Shown: positions 53,645 through 63,304, numbered from the stretch's first letter. The stretch is 64,000 nucleotides of DNA from Planctomycetota bacterium (GCA_003671275.1 QWPB01000024.1:91226-155225); one strand, 5' to 3'. The notes: generated by a model from the letters alone, not told the origin. Numbers and translations: made by a program.

Positions 53645-54949
53645 TTACTTCAAAGCCTTGATCTCGACATTCCGGAACTCGACCGCGTCGCCGTGGCCCG
53701 CGAAGCCGAAGAAGCCGGTGGTCAACTCCTTGCCGGGGTGTGGCGAGTTGGCCATGAACTCCTTCACCTCGGCCAGATCGCCGTTGAGGATCAGTGTGCC
53801 GTTCAGTTCGACCTGGATCTTCGATCCCTGGACGGTCACTTGCTGGAAGTTCCACTGACCGGTTGGACGGTGGTAGCCGCGCAGTGCGGCCAGCATACCG
53901 TAGGCCGAGCCGTGGGCCTGGCGCGGGTCAAGGGATTTGTACTTCGGATGTTCGGTGTCGAGAACCTGCAACTCACACATCCCGGCATAGGCCGGATCGC
54001 CCGTTCCCGGATATCGAATCGCCAGTCCGTTGTTACCGCCTTCGGGCAGCTTGAACTCCAGCCGGGCCACGAAATCGCTGTACTGGTCCTTCGTGTGCAG
54101 GACGCCGCCTTTGCCGGGCTTGCAGCGGATGGCCCCGCCATCGACCACTTCGTAGTTGTCCGCAGCGCCGGTCCAGTTGCTCAGATCCTTGCCATTTGAC
54201 AGGGGCGTGAAGCCCTCACCGTTGTGCTTTCGCAGAATCTCATTTGCTTCGACAGTACCGATCTCGCGGATCTTGATGTTCCGCCAGCGAATCTCGCCGC
54301 CGTGGGTTTGCAGTTGCACCGGCCCCTTGGGCACGAGCGACGATTTGCGATCCCAGTAATTCTCCATGATCGCATGATCGATGATGTGCTTCCCGTTCAG
54401 CCACACGCTGGTGCGGGTGCCGAGTTGCTGAATCTTGAACTCGTTCCACTCGCCGAACGGCCGATCCGCGATCTCGCTCGGGTCTTTGCCGGGAGCACCG
54501 GGGCTGTTGTTCCACAGCCCGCCAGAGCCTTTGTCCTGACCGGGCGAGAGCTTCTCGGCCTTGTGATTCCAGATCTGCACTTGAGGATTCGACTTCAGAT
54601 AGATCCCGCTGTCGGCTTGGGGGATCGTTTTGTACTCGATCAGCAGTTCGTAATCGCCGTACATCCCATCGGTGGTCAGATAGACCCCGTGCCCATCGTT
54701 AATCAGTTCGCCGTCCTTGGCCGTCCAGTGAGCCAGGGCATCTTCCTGCCACTTGGCCAACGCAGCTGTCCGTTCCGCTTCCGGCATGGCGGCCAGCTTG
54801 CGGGGGTCCATGGTCGATTCACCGTGCCAGCCGGTCAGATCTTTTCCATTGAAGATCGACACGAACTCGCTGGTCGGCTTCTCCTCACCGAAAGACACTG
54901 CGGCCATCGCTGCCGACAAACAGAATCCGATCCAACGCACTGGTTTCAA
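53645..54949 (-). CDS. secreted protein with two DUF1080 domains
   Basis: 434 residues from a TTG at 54949, chosen because GAGGAGG sits 6 bases upstream and the next residues form a signal peptide (KPVRWIGFCLSAAMAAVSFG); the open frame to 55099 has no leader. Two DUF1080 jelly rolls: about 30-235 (FVSIFNGKDLTGWHG, ADSGIYLKSNPQVQIWN, WNEFKIQQLGTRTSVWLNGK) and about 245-434 (TPLSNGKDLSNWTG, NNGLAIRYPG, MCELQVLDTEH). It may act on 3-keto glycosides as some members do. A terminator follows. Confidence 0.88.
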   Translation of the reverse strand: MKPVRWIGFCLSAAMAAVSFGEEKPTSEFVSIFNGKDLTGWHGESTMDPRKLAAMPEAERTAALAKWQEDALAHWTAKDGELINDGHGVYLTTDGMYGDYELLIEYKTIPQADSGIYLKSNPQVQIWNHKAEKLSPGQDKGSGGLWNNSPGAPGKDPSEIADRPFGEWNEFKIQQLGTRTSVWLNGKHIIDHAIMENYWDRKSSLVPKGPVQLQTHGGEIRWRNIKIREIGTVEANEILRKHNGEGFTPLSNGKDLSNWTGAADNYEVVDGGAIRCKPGKGGVLHTKDQYSDFVARLEFKLPEGGNNGLAIRYPGTGDPAYAGMCELQVLDTEHPKYKSLDPRQAHGSAYGMLAALRGYHRPTGQWNFQQVTVQGSKIQVELNGTLILNGDLAEVKEFMANSPHPGKELTTGFFGFAGHGDAVEFRNVEIKALK

Positions 54950-55099
54950 GGTCGCCTCCTCACGCTGTTGTTCTCGAGCGATCGGAAAGACCGCCCATGG
55001 GCCGGGAACGAACGCATCAACGCCGATCGCTCTGTCTGCATGGTACCGCCAGACCCCGGCGCTGGCGAGCGAGCGTGGACGAAGGATTCCGATCGGCAT

Positions 55100-56263
55100 T
55101 CAACGAATCGCGCTGACGATCGCATTGCTCAATCGGGTCAATGCGGGGCCACTTCCCTTGTCGAGCGGCAGGGTCGAGAGCAGGACTGCGGCCGCTTGTC
55201 GCTCGGGATCGATCCAGTGCAATGTGCCCGTTGCCCCCCAGTGACCATAGGCCCGTTGACTGAGTAAATCTCCAAACGAAGTCGTATGTGTGGGCCAATT
55301 CATCCGCCAGCCCAGTCCCCACGGACGGCAACGGCGATCCGCTTCGGGCAAATCCGGATAACTGGCCAGCTGGTTGGTGGTGGCGGCTTGAATCGTGGCG
55401 TTTGAAAATACGCGGTTCAATCCGCTAGCCCCACCATCCAACATCATCTGGCTGAACAAGATCATATCCGTGGTTGTCGTCAGCATTCCGCCCCAGGGAG
55501 CCCCCAACTGGTGCCAATATCGGCTGTTCCAGTTCCAGTCGTCGCCGCCTTGTTGCTCATCGGGGGGGACGACCTGTGCCAAGCGAGACTGCCGCTCTTC
55601 CGCCTCCAGCCAATCGTCGGTAGCCCCCAGCACGGTGTCTTTCATTCTCAATGGCTGAAACAGTTCCTGATGCAATAACCGGGGGAGCGGAATCTGCGTT
55701 ACCGCCTCCATGATGGCTCCCAGCAGCACAAATCCCATACTCTGATACTGCACTCCCCGTCCCGGCGGAAAATCGAGCGAGACCGTGCAGGCCCCATCGA
55801 CAAATCGCTGCAGGGGGGACCGCGTCATCCGCAGCGCCCGATTGTTGAGCAATTGATCGGGCAACCCGGAGGTATGCGTCAACAGGTGCCGAATCGTCAG
55901 ACCCTTTTTGCCGGGGTCGGTGATCTGCGGCAGATAGTCCACCACGGGATCGGACAACGAAATCAAGCCACGCTCCACCAGCCGTAACACCCCCATCGCC
56001 ACGACCGGCTTGGTCAGTGATGCCGACAAAAAAATCGAATGGGCCGATAATGGACGAGACGATGGCGACGACGCCTGTCGTCCAAACTGATACTCCCCCG
56101 CTGTCTTTCCACGCACGGTGACCTGAAACGCTAATCCGGGAAGCACGGTTTGCGATAGCCGCTGAGCCAGATGCAGCACCTGACTCCACCGGCTGGCATC
56201 CATGCCCGCTTCTTCCGGTGACGAGATGATTACCAAATCGTCAACAGTGGTTGTGTCAACCAT
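55100..56263 (-). CDS. serine hydrolase of the beta-lactamase/class C family
   Basis: 387 residues from the ATG at 56263; a GTG at 56284 would add seven. Ser82-Leu-Thr-Lys85 in LSASLTKPVVAMG is the SxxK active site, YQSMGFVLLG the YxN-like motif and HWGATG the KTG equivalent. No signal peptide is apparent, so it is probably cytoplasmic, which suggests an esterase or peptidase rather than a resistance lactamase. HLLTHTSGLPD is a family landmark. Confidence 0.9.
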   Translation of the reverse strand: MVDTTTVDDLVIISSPEEAGMDASRWSQVLHLAQRLSQTVLPGLAFQVTVRGKTAGEYQFGRQASSPSSRPLSAHSIFLSASLTKPVVAMGVLRLVERGLISLSDPVVDYLPQITDPGKKGLTIRHLLTHTSGLPDQLLNNRALRMTRSPLQRFVDGACTVSLDFPPGRGVQYQSMGFVLLGAIMEAVTQIPLPRLLHQELFQPLRMKDTVLGATDDWLEAEERQSRLAQVVPPDEQQGGDDWNWNSRYWHQLGAPWGGMLTTTTDMILFSQMMLDGGASGLNRVFSNATIQAATTNQLASYPDLPEADRRCRPWGLGWRMNWPTHTTSFGDLLSQRAYGHWGATGTLHWIDPERQAAAVLLSTLPLDKGSGPALTRLSNAIVSAIR

Positions 56264-56535
56264 GGTGTTCAAGGATTTACTCACTTCGAAAGAGTGTGAT
56301 GCCCAAGCACAGCCTTCAGATTATTGGATTGTGAATCGCCGTGGGACCGGCCACAAGGGGGTATCTCAAGTTCTATCCGATTTGCGTTGATCCGATTTCA
56401 GCAGATTCAGAGACGGCCTTCCGTCTGCATAGACACAGGAATGTTCGGACCACTAATCCCGTGGGGCAGACTTTCCTGTCTGCTGTTCCAGAAGACCAAT
56501 CCGAAACGGCTCTGATGGGGGGCGGTGCCTGATCT
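56264..56535. repeat. intergenic dispersed palindromes near 56.4 kb
   Basis: AGACGG-CCTT-CCGTCT (56411-56426) and GCAGAC-TTTCCT-GTCTGC (56466-56483) are perfect hairpins. The second, preceded by GTGGG, shares its core and flanks with 46143-46162 (both GTGGGGCAGAC...). No gene lies in this gap. Confidence 0.65.
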
Positions 56536-56958
56536 TTAGGGTTGTCCGCATGCGGCCTCAACGAACTTCAGCAGATCCGAATAGTCCCGCCCCCCCACAC
56601 TGCGGTTTACGATTTGCCCGTTTTTCAACAGCATCAGGTGGGGGATCGCACCGACTTCGAAATGCGAGGCCAGATTTCCTCGCTCGTCAATGTCGACTTC
56701 CACAACCTTCAGTCGGCTGCCGTAGGCCGCTTCCAGCTTGTGAATATCGGGTTTCATCTCCTGACAAGGGGGACACCACGTCGCCGTGAAGTCGATCAGC
56801 ACCGGCGTTTTGGTGTCACCGATCTGTTCCTCAAACCATGGATCGACCGGCTTCGACAACGGGACCGGTGTCCATGTGGCATCCGATTGCGACCGGCTGC
56901 ATGCCCACATCAGGGAGACCATGCTCAGGGCCAGTACGAGCAGCGTTTTACGAGTCAT
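56536..56958 (-). CDS. thioredoxin-fold protein with lipoprotein-like leader
   Basis: 140 residues. N-terminal leader MTRKTLLVLALSMVSLMWAC with Cys20 as a lipobox-like site, so probably attached to a membrane and periplasmic. Thioredoxin domain with VLIDFTATWCPPCQEMKP (Cys62-Pro-Pro-Cys65) and cis-Pro region VGAIPHLMLLKNGQ. The CPPC pair and location suggest thiol-disulfide exchange, for example in cytochrome c assembly. Confidence 0.9.
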   Translation of the reverse strand: MTRKTLLVLALSMVSLMWACSRSQSDATWTPVPLSKPVDPWFEEQIGDTKTPVLIDFTATWCPPCQEMKPDIHKLEAAYGSRLKVVEVDIDERGNLASHFEVGAIPHLMLLKNGQIVNRSVGGRDYSDLLKFVEAACGQP

Positions 56959-57126
56959 GAGGACACCTTGAGACGGTCAGGGGATTCGCATTTGAATTGT
57001 AGGCCCCCAACTCCCATTCGCCGAGGGACGGCCACTCCGAAAGTCCCCCTGAGAGCGAATCCCCCCAAGGGTGAGACCGTCCGCAGGACCGCTCTCTATC
57101 CAGTAACAAGCTGTTTGGAACAGGCG

Positions 57127-58056
57127 TCAGGGGTGTTTGGACCGGGCCTCTTCCTGAAGCACGCGGGCGACTTCCGCCTGCCAGAAAGCCAGTTCACGGG
57201 CCTGCTGGTCTTCGTCCGTCGGCTTTCCGGGGCTGGGATCGGACGGCTGTCGTCCGCGAGGCGGTGTCCCGGCTGCCGAAACAGGGGCCGCTGATTCCTG
57301 AAAACGGGGCGTCCAGCGAGCCCCGCCCGCCGGTTTGGCCAGAGGCTGGATGGCCGCTTCACGCGGAGCAGATGGTCGTGGCTCGACGGGGGGCTCTGCG
57401 GCGGGGTCACTCCGAAGAACGATTGGTCCCCTCGGGCTGAGAGCGGGTGAGTCGTCCAACTCCTCCTCGGAGGGGATCTCAACGGTTCCGAACTCCTTCA
57501 GCCAGTAATCGACTTCGTGGATGTCCGGGGATCGGCGGCCTGCGCGGGGAGAGGGCGATACCGGCGATTCCGGCGGGGTCACAGGCAGGGAGGCGGAAGG
57601 ACGGACCGGACCCGCAGCCACCCGCGCCGTTGTCGAATCATCACGTTCACGACGGACACGCCGCTCATCCAGTTCATCGAGAAACCGATCGCTGGCTACT
57701 GCCACTGCCAGTCGCTCGCGAGCGGCCCGATGCAGTCGGCGGTCACTCGACACAATCCGCAGCTTGCGGGGTGTCATGTCCTGTCGGATCAGCTCTTCGA
57801 TCAGTTCATCCGCTTCATGTCCCGGTTCGGGATACAGAACGCGAATCCCTTCGATGAAGGCTTCCCGCGAGGCCATCGCCGGAGCCACTTTGGCATCAAA
57901 GATAACGATCGTGTGAGCCCGCTCGTCCTTGGTCATGTGGAATGCCACACGCTTCACCAGCCGTTCACGGGCTCCCTCCAGCTGTTTGCCGACCAGTTTC
58001 CCCCGGATCAGCCCGGCAGCATGCATCAGGTTGTAGCCATCAATCAAAGTTCGCAT
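57127..58056 (-). CDS. YacP-type NYN-domain RNA nuclease
   Basis: 309 residues from the ATG at 58056 (MRTLIDGYNLMH, the standard NYN start with the first catalytic Asp); an ATG at 58110 adds 18. NYN domain about 1-160 with VIFDAKVAP, EADELIEELI and IVSSDRRLHRAA. A long Pro/Ser/Arg-rich, probably disordered region and a C-terminal helix (DEDQQARELAFWQAEVARVLQEE) follow. YacP/Rae1-like proteins cut mRNA at the ribosome. The extension beyond the NYN domain is unusual for the family. Confidence 0.85.
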   Translation of the reverse strand: MRTLIDGYNLMHAAGLIRGKLVGKQLEGARERLVKRVAFHMTKDERAHTIVIFDAKVAPAMASREAFIEGIRVLYPEPGHEADELIEELIRQDMTPRKLRIVSSDRRLHRAARERLAVAVASDRFLDELDERRVRRERDDSTTARVAAGPVRPSASLPVTPPESPVSPSPRAGRRSPDIHEVDYWLKEFGTVEIPSEEELDDSPALSPRGPIVLRSDPAAEPPVEPRPSAPREAAIQPLAKPAGGARWTPRFQESAAPVSAAGTPPRGRQPSDPSPGKPTDEDQQARELAFWQAEVARVLQEEARSKHP

Positions 58057-58121
58057 CGGATCGGGCTCACTGTGGAAATCGTTGACCGTGCGACCTCTCG
58101 TAAACGACATGTCGGCCCGAG

Positions 58122-59747
58122 TTAAGGACTCTTCTCCGCGGACGGCGTCGGGTGTTCAATCTGCGGCCAGTAGTCTTCGAATTTGAAATTCGGGCTATTC
58201 GCAAAATCGTGACACTTCAGGCAGGACTTCTCGGCTCCGGCCGGGGTGATATGTAATTCCTCGCGGGCTTTCAGGAGTGCCTCGCCGCGAGGGCCACCCG
58301 ACTTCTTCCAGGCCGTTTCCAGATTCACATGGGTGCTGGCTGGACCATGGCAGTTCTCACACTGATTACCCACCAGATGCGGAGTGGACTTCGCATCCAT
58401 GAAACCATCCGCATACGGTGTGGCATCCTGGGCATCCCACCCCGTGGCATGGCAGCAGATACATTCCGGATCATAGGTCCGATCAATCCACGTCCCCTTC
58501 TCTTCCGGACGGCCTTCCAACAGCGATGCCGTCGCGTGGGCATGGTTCGATCCCTCCCAGACTTCGTAGGCTGAAGCATGGCACGACTTGCAGCTTTGGA
58601 CTCCCGCGAACTGCCGCCCGCTGGGGTGCGGGAATGCTCCCGACCGGAGAGGAGAGTCCGGATCAAGCCACGCCTCCTTCAGCGCCAACTGATAGTCCGC
58701 CATCAACTGGCGCACGAAGGGAGACCGCCCAAACCGATCCTGATCGAGTTCAATCCGTTCGAATCGGACCGCTGGCTTTTCGCCGGGATAGACGCCCACG
58801 ACGTTGACGTATTTCCCTTTCATGGCGCTGACAAAGAACAGCGTCTGGCCGATGAATTCGTGTTCATCCCCTGGATCATCCGCCCCTTCGGCGGACACCA
58901 CCAGCTGGAACTCGGGAAACTTTTTCGCCAGTTGCCGAGACTCCTCCACATCGGAGTAACTCATCAGGACGAAATACTCGGCACCCTCTTTTTTCATGGC
59001 GGCCAGTGTCTCCGGCAGCACTTCAAGGGGTGGCAGAATCTGGATCTCGTCTTCGGGCAAGGTGGACAGCTTCGACCGATAATTGCTGCCGTAGATCGAG
59101 GTGACCCCTACTTTGTGACCATTGATCTCCAACACGCGATGCCGCGTCGGAGTCTCCAGGGTCGGACTGCCCAGCAGGACCACGTTGGCTGCCACGAACG
59201 GCACATCAAAATCCTTCTCGACTCGCCGATTTGAGTGAATGTCGAAGAGTTTGAAGGCCCCGATCTTCAGCTCTTCCGTCCCTAGCCCCAGAGAGCGATA
59301 GCCCATTCCATTGAGGGCATCGAGGATCATCGCGAACTTCAGTTCCGACTGTGGGCGGGTGACCCGCATCTCATCCAGCGATCCACCGGTCTCAAGCCCC
59401 AGTACCGACCACTTCTTTTCCTCGCGCAGCTGGCGAAACAGATCCGCTCGTCGGGCTAATCCACCCGACTGCTTGGGAGAGCAGCCACAGGGCTCAATGT
59501 ATCCGTGTTGTTGCCCGGTAATCGCCAGCACAAACGCCGGGGCGGGCCAGCCATCAACGATCGGCAAAACTTCACCCGATTGGGAGGCACTGCCGTCGGC
59601 CGCGCTCGCTGTGGTCGGCCCCGTCGGACCATCGTGTCCTCGAAACCAGATTGCCAAGATGCCACAAACAATGGCCACCAGTGCGCCGATGATGGCCGGA
59701 CCACGAAGGCGGAGGCGAGCCACGGGGGATTCGGGTGCGGATGACAT
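58122..59747 (-). CDS. metallophosphatase-like protein fused to a tetrahaem cytochrome c554-type domain
   Basis: 541 residues with an N-terminal membrane anchor (AIIGALVAIVCGILAIWF), so periplasmic. Residues about 65-340 resemble UshA/5'-nucleotidase-type metallophosphatases (GYIEPCGCSPKQSGGLARRADLF, VLGLETGG, VSAEGADD) though several metal ligands are unclear. The C-terminal part has four CxxCH haem sites at about 386 (CKSCH), 429 (CICCH), 463 (CENCH) and 509 (CLKCH) and the GPASTHV motif of cytochrome c554-like domains. Electron-transfer role inferred; partner unknown. Confidence 0.87.
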   Translation of the reverse strand: MSSAPESPVARLRLRGPAIIGALVAIVCGILAIWFRGHDGPTGPTTASAADGSASQSGEVLPIVDGWPAPAFVLAITGQQHGYIEPCGCSPKQSGGLARRADLFRQLREEKKWSVLGLETGGSLDEMRVTRPQSELKFAMILDALNGMGYRSLGLGTEELKIGAFKLFDIHSNRRVEKDFDVPFVAANVVLLGSPTLETPTRHRVLEINGHKVGVTSIYGSNYRSKLSTLPEDEIQILPPLEVLPETLAAMKKEGAEYFVLMSYSDVEESRQLAKKFPEFQLVVSAEGADDPGDEHEFIGQTLFFVSAMKGKYVNVVGVYPGEKPAVRFERIELDQDRFGRSPFVRQLMADYQLALKEAWLDPDSPLRSGAFPHPSGRQFAGVQSCKSCHASAYEVWEGSNHAHATASLLEGRPEEKGTWIDRTYDPECICCHATGWDAQDATPYADGFMDAKSTPHLVGNQCENCHGPASTHVNLETAWKKSGGPRGEALLKAREELHITPAGAEKSCLKCHDFANSPNFKFEDYWPQIEHPTPSAEKSP

Positions 59748-59804
59748 CAGAACTCCTTCTCGGTCGTACGACAGGGCATACTTCCACTGATCGATCGACG
59801 GACC

Positions 59805-60971
59805 TTACTGCACAACCATCTGCAGCTTGAGCGTCAGTTCCGGCGCATCCGGGTGATTGGTCTTCATTCGCAACACGGGCATATTGGGGTAGCCCCCCTT
59901 CGGAACACCCGGGGGAACCTGAATGGTCAGGTCATAGAGTTCCCGGTTCTCACCCTTAAACGCCGTATTCTTCTGGAGCGTAGCGGCAATCTTCAGATGC
60001 CGGGGATCACACTCGACTCCCGAAATCTGGAGATCCTGGCCAAACGGCTGCAGGAACGCCTTAACCGTCAGCTCCTTGCCGGCATCGGACTTGAACCGGC
60101 CCAGATTCAGCTCGCCCTTGGTCTGCTGGTAATTGGTGTGCTGAATCAGAATCGGTCCGACACGCACCCCATCAATCGGAATGGTGACATCCCCGTTCTT
60201 ATGGTTCGTTTTAAGCGTGACCAAGCCCCGAAAGGGACCATTCTTGTTCACGGGCAGCAGCTTCAACCGAATCCGGTAGCCCGCAACGGGAGAGGCCATG
60301 TCGGGGTCGACCCACGCCGTGAAGTCCTTGTCCGTCCAAGGTTCAAACTCCACCTGCAGTTCCGGATCACTCGTTTTCACTTCGGTAATCAGCAGGTCTT
60401 TCATCATTGCCGAAACCATGTTCACCTCGGCAGTGGATTCATGACTCCAGCGGACATTGCCCACCGAAAACATCCCCGGCAGGACCGCCGGGTCCGGGGC
60501 CACGGCACCATGAATGGACAGTTCCACACGCGGACGATCTGCGTCGTTGGTCCAGATGACCGCTGTCTTCTGAAAGTCCTTGCTGGCGGCCTCGGGCTTC
60601 CAGGTCAGTGTAATCTTTGCCGATTGGCCAGGGACAATCGGTTCCTGACTGACCGTGGGCATGGTGCACTTGCATTGCATCGGCCCTTTGGCCAGCAAGA
60701 GCGGGGCGGTCCCGGTGTTCGTAAATACGAATTCGTGACTCATCGAGTCACCCAGCCCCATGCGGTCGAATTCAAAGTGCGTTTCATCCACTTTCACCTT
60801 GGCATCCTTGGATGCGGCAGCTCCCTCAAAAGGGTTCGTTAGCTGCATATCGTCCTTGCTCACGGGAGTGGGTTCGACCACGGGACGGGACTTCGCCGAC
60901 GTGAGCAGGGCCACCCCTCCCACCGCCAGGATGAGGGTGATGACAGCCCCCAGCATTGCTTTCATGGACAT
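59805..60971 (-). CDS. DUF1573 family membrane-anchored Ig-like protein
   Basis: 388 residues from the ATG at 60971, with GAGG 8 bases upstream; the longer frame to 61034 lacks a site. One N-terminal transmembrane anchor (AMLGAVITLILAVGGVALLT), then DUF1573 Ig-like domains: FEFDRMGLGDSMSHEFVFTNTGTAPLLLAKGPMQCKCTMP (with its CxC) about 70-170, and further Ig-like regions to the C-terminus. Faces the periplasm. DUF1573 proteins are of unknown function; 57 bases before the cytochrome gene on the same strand, likely one operon. Confidence 0.85.
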   Translation of the reverse strand: MSMKAMLGAVITLILAVGGVALLTSAKSRPVVEPTPVSKDDMQLTNPFEGAAASKDAKVKVDETHFEFDRMGLGDSMSHEFVFTNTGTAPLLLAKGPMQCKCTMPTVSQEPIVPGQSAKITLTWKPEAASKDFQKTAVIWTNDADRPRVELSIHGAVAPDPAVLPGMFSVGNVRWSHESTAEVNMVSAMMKDLLITEVKTSDPELQVEFEPWTDKDFTAWVDPDMASPVAGYRIRLKLLPVNKNGPFRGLVTLKTNHKNGDVTIPIDGVRVGPILIQHTNYQQTKGELNLGRFKSDAGKELTVKAFLQPFGQDLQISGVECDPRHLKIAATLQKNTAFKGENRELYDLTIQVPPGVPKGGYPNMPVLRMKTNHPDAPELTLKLQMVVQ

Positions 60972-61172
60972 GGACGCACCTCGAAACGGAATGACGCCTC
61001 GATGAGGCGGAATACAAGCCTTGAGGATACACAAACGGAAGACTTTCCTCCATGAAATCCGGGGTTCTTCACACCAGCGAAGACACTCCCACTCCTTCTT
61101 TCCAAAAAATCATGCATCGACGATTGGTGATGGATCTGCCAAACTGAACTCCCGGTTTCTTCGGAGAAGTCC

Positions 61173-62633
61173 ATGCCTCCCCTGCGCAAACAGTCGTTGT
61201 CGCTTCTCCGACGCGAGTTTCTGACCCGCTCCGGGTTGGGGTTTGGCGGGCTGGCGCTAGCGGCCCTGGCGACCCCAGCGATAGCCGCCCCTCCTGCGGC
61301 CGCAACGCTCGACCCGCTGCATCCCTTGCGGGAACGGCTGCCCCATCTGGCCCCCCGGGCCAGGCAGGTGATCTTCCTCTTTCAATACGGGGGGCCGTCA
61401 ACGTTCGATCTGCTCGATTACAAGCCTGACCTGATCGCGCTGCACGGCAAGCCTGTGCCGGATTCCATCAAGCAGCACAAGGACCAGGTCGGAGGAGTCT
61501 TCAATCACTGCCACGATGAGCTGATGGCCGGGCCTTGGAAATGGGCCCGGCATGGCGAGTCGGGGCGCTGGGTGTCCGAGCTTTTGCCGCATACCGCCCG
61601 GCATGTGGATGACCTGTGCCTGATTCACTCCATGTTCAGCGAAAGCTCGAACCACGCCCCCGCCACTTACCTGATGAATACCGGGGCCATCCTCGGCGGG
61701 AAACCCAGCTTGGGCTCCTGGGTCACCTACGGGCTGGGTTCCGCCAATGAGAATCTGCCGGGGTATGTGCTGCTTTACAAGGTCGGCGGACTGGGCGGCT
61801 CGGCCAACTGGAGCAATGGATTTCTGCCAGCGGCGTTTCAAGGAACACAGTTCCGCTACGAAGGGCCACCCGTGCTGAACCTGCAGCCGCCCTCCCCGCT
61901 GGCCAGCTCCCAGCGGGCGACTCTGGATCTGGTCCAGACGCTGAACCGTCAACATGCCGCCACGCGCCCGGGGGTGCTCGATCTGGAAGGGCGAATCGCT
62001 TCGTACGAGCTGGCCTACCGCATGCAGTCCGAAGCGCTCGATATCGGGGAACTGTCGCAGGAGACTGAAGCCACCCAGAACGCTTACGGCCTGCACGACT
62101 CGAATCATGAGAAGGCAATGTATGGACGGACCTGTTTGCTGGCCCGGCGTTTGATTGAAAAAGGAGTTCGCTTTGTTCAAACCTACAACGCCGTCGACAA
62201 ACTGGGCTGGGACGGTCACGACAAATCCGAGGAGTATCACCGCCGCAATGCGGAACAGATCGATCAGCCGACAGCAGCACTGCTGGCCGACCTCAAGCAG
62301 CGCGGGTTGCTCGACACGACGCTGGTGATCTGGGCGGGGGAGTTCGGACGGACCCCCATGCGGCAAGGCCATTCGGGCCGAAATCACAACCCTTACGGCT
62401 TCACGGTCTGGATGGCTGGAGGCGGGGTCCGGGCGGGAGCGGCGATTGGCTCGACGGATGCGATCGGCCTGCGAGCGGAAAACCAGCCGCAACCGGTCAA
62501 GAACCTCCACGCCACCATCCTGACCGCCCTCGGACTGCACCCCGATCAGCTCTACTTCGAAGCCCAGGGCCGGCAGGAACGCCTGACCGGGGTGGCTCAA
62601 AGCTGGAAACTGATTCCGGGAGTGCTGGGGTGA
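61173..62633 (+). CDS. DUF1501 family protein (Tat-like leader)
   Basis: 486 residues. LLRREFLTRSGLGFGGLALAALATPAIA is a twin-Arg leader. Same landmarks as the protein at 44550-46025: VIFLFQYGGPSTFDLLDYKP, LCLIHSMFSESSNHAPATYLMNTG, SWVTYGLGSANENLPGYVLL, LVIWAGEFGRTPMRQ, NHNPYGFTVWMAGGGVRAGAAIG. Alkaline-phosphatase-like fold, function unknown. Here too no PSD1 cytochrome partner is adjacent. Confidence 0.92.
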   Translation: MPPLRKQSLSLLRREFLTRSGLGFGGLALAALATPAIAAPPAAATLDPLHPLRERLPHLAPRARQVIFLFQYGGPSTFDLLDYKPDLIALHGKPVPDSIKQHKDQVGGVFNHCHDELMAGPWKWARHGESGRWVSELLPHTARHVDDLCLIHSMFSESSNHAPATYLMNTGAILGGKPSLGSWVTYGLGSANENLPGYVLLYKVGGLGGSANWSNGFLPAAFQGTQFRYEGPPVLNLQPPSPLASSQRATLDLVQTLNRQHAATRPGVLDLEGRIASYELAYRMQSEALDIGELSQETEATQNAYGLHDSNHEKAMYGRTCLLARRLIEKGVRFVQTYNAVDKLGWDGHDKSEEYHRRNAEQIDQPTAALLADLKQRGLLDTTLVIWAGEFGRTPMRQGHSGRNHNPYGFTVWMAGGGVRAGAAIGSTDAIGLRAENQPQPVKNLHATILTALGLHPDQLYFEAQGRQERLTGVAQSWKLIPGVLG

Positions 62634-62737
62634 AATCGCCTCCCCCGGCAACGTCACGTGTCATCCCCGGGCCGGAATCAGGAGCGCCCGAAACGACTCT
62701 GCGGACCCGGCAATGCGAATATCCATTCCGCTGCCAG

Positions 62738-63304
62738 TTATGATTCGATGAGCTTGAGGATCAGGTCCGCTCGGGTATGGACCCCAAAGGCGACATAGAT
62801 CCGCTTGGCATGGTTGTGAACCGTTTCCCGCGACAGATAGAGCTCGTCGGCGATCGTCTGTTCTTTCTTCGCGGAAATCAGCTCCACATAAACCCGGCGC
62901 TCCGCGTCGGACAGCTGGGTCGCCTGGGGATGATTCAGTGCCCTCCGCCGTTTCGCTTCCGGGACATCCAGCGTTTCGTCTTCGATATCACTGGAGGCTG
63001 CATTCATTCCCACGCAGATCAACCGAAATCGCTGCGTGCCAAACCGGACTTCCTGGCCCGGTAACAACGGGCTGGTACGGATGCGGACCTCGTTGATAAA
63101 GGTTCCATTCGCACTATTCAGGTCAAACACCGTCACCTTGTTATTCTGAATCTCGATCCGGGCGTGATGCCGCGACACCGACTGGTCCATCAAACAAAGT
63201 TTGTTATCGAATAACCGACCAACGCCTTGAACGCCTTTCTCCAGCCGGATGGAGGTCGTCCCCCCCATCGGCGACAAATCAACCAATCGAAATTCCATGC
63301 TCAT
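62738..63304 (-). CDS. FHA domain-LuxR type DNA-binding regulator
   Basis: 188 residues. FHA domain 1-100 with Gly29-Arg30, Ser44-Arg-His46 region (SVSRHHA) and Asn66-Gly67. A short linker leads to a LuxR/FixJ helix-turn-helix (130-186; LSDAERRVYVELISAKKEQTIADELYLSRETVHNHAKRIY; recognition helix about 158-172). No receiver domain is present, so control is probably by binding a phosphothreonine protein. Two ATGs (63304, 63298) are possible starts. The target genes are unknown. Confidence 0.9.
   Translation of the reverse strand: MSMEFRLVDLSPMGGTTSIRLEKGVQGVGRLFDNKLCLMDQSVSRHHARIEIQNNKVTVFDLNSANGTFINEVRIRTSPLLPGQEVRFGTQRFRLICVGMNAASSDIEDETLDVPEAKRRRALNHPQATQLSDAERRVYVELISAKKEQTIADELYLSRETVHNHAKRIYVAFGVHTRADLILKLIES

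Noticed and set aside
59853..60842. 329-codon plus-strand open frame opposite the DUF1573 gene
   Set aside because: Antisense shadow; the minus-strand gene has a clear anchor and domains.
61398..62657. 419-codon minus-strand open frame opposite the DUF1501 gene
   Set aside because: Antisense shadow of a well-supported gene; the protein is unlike any family.
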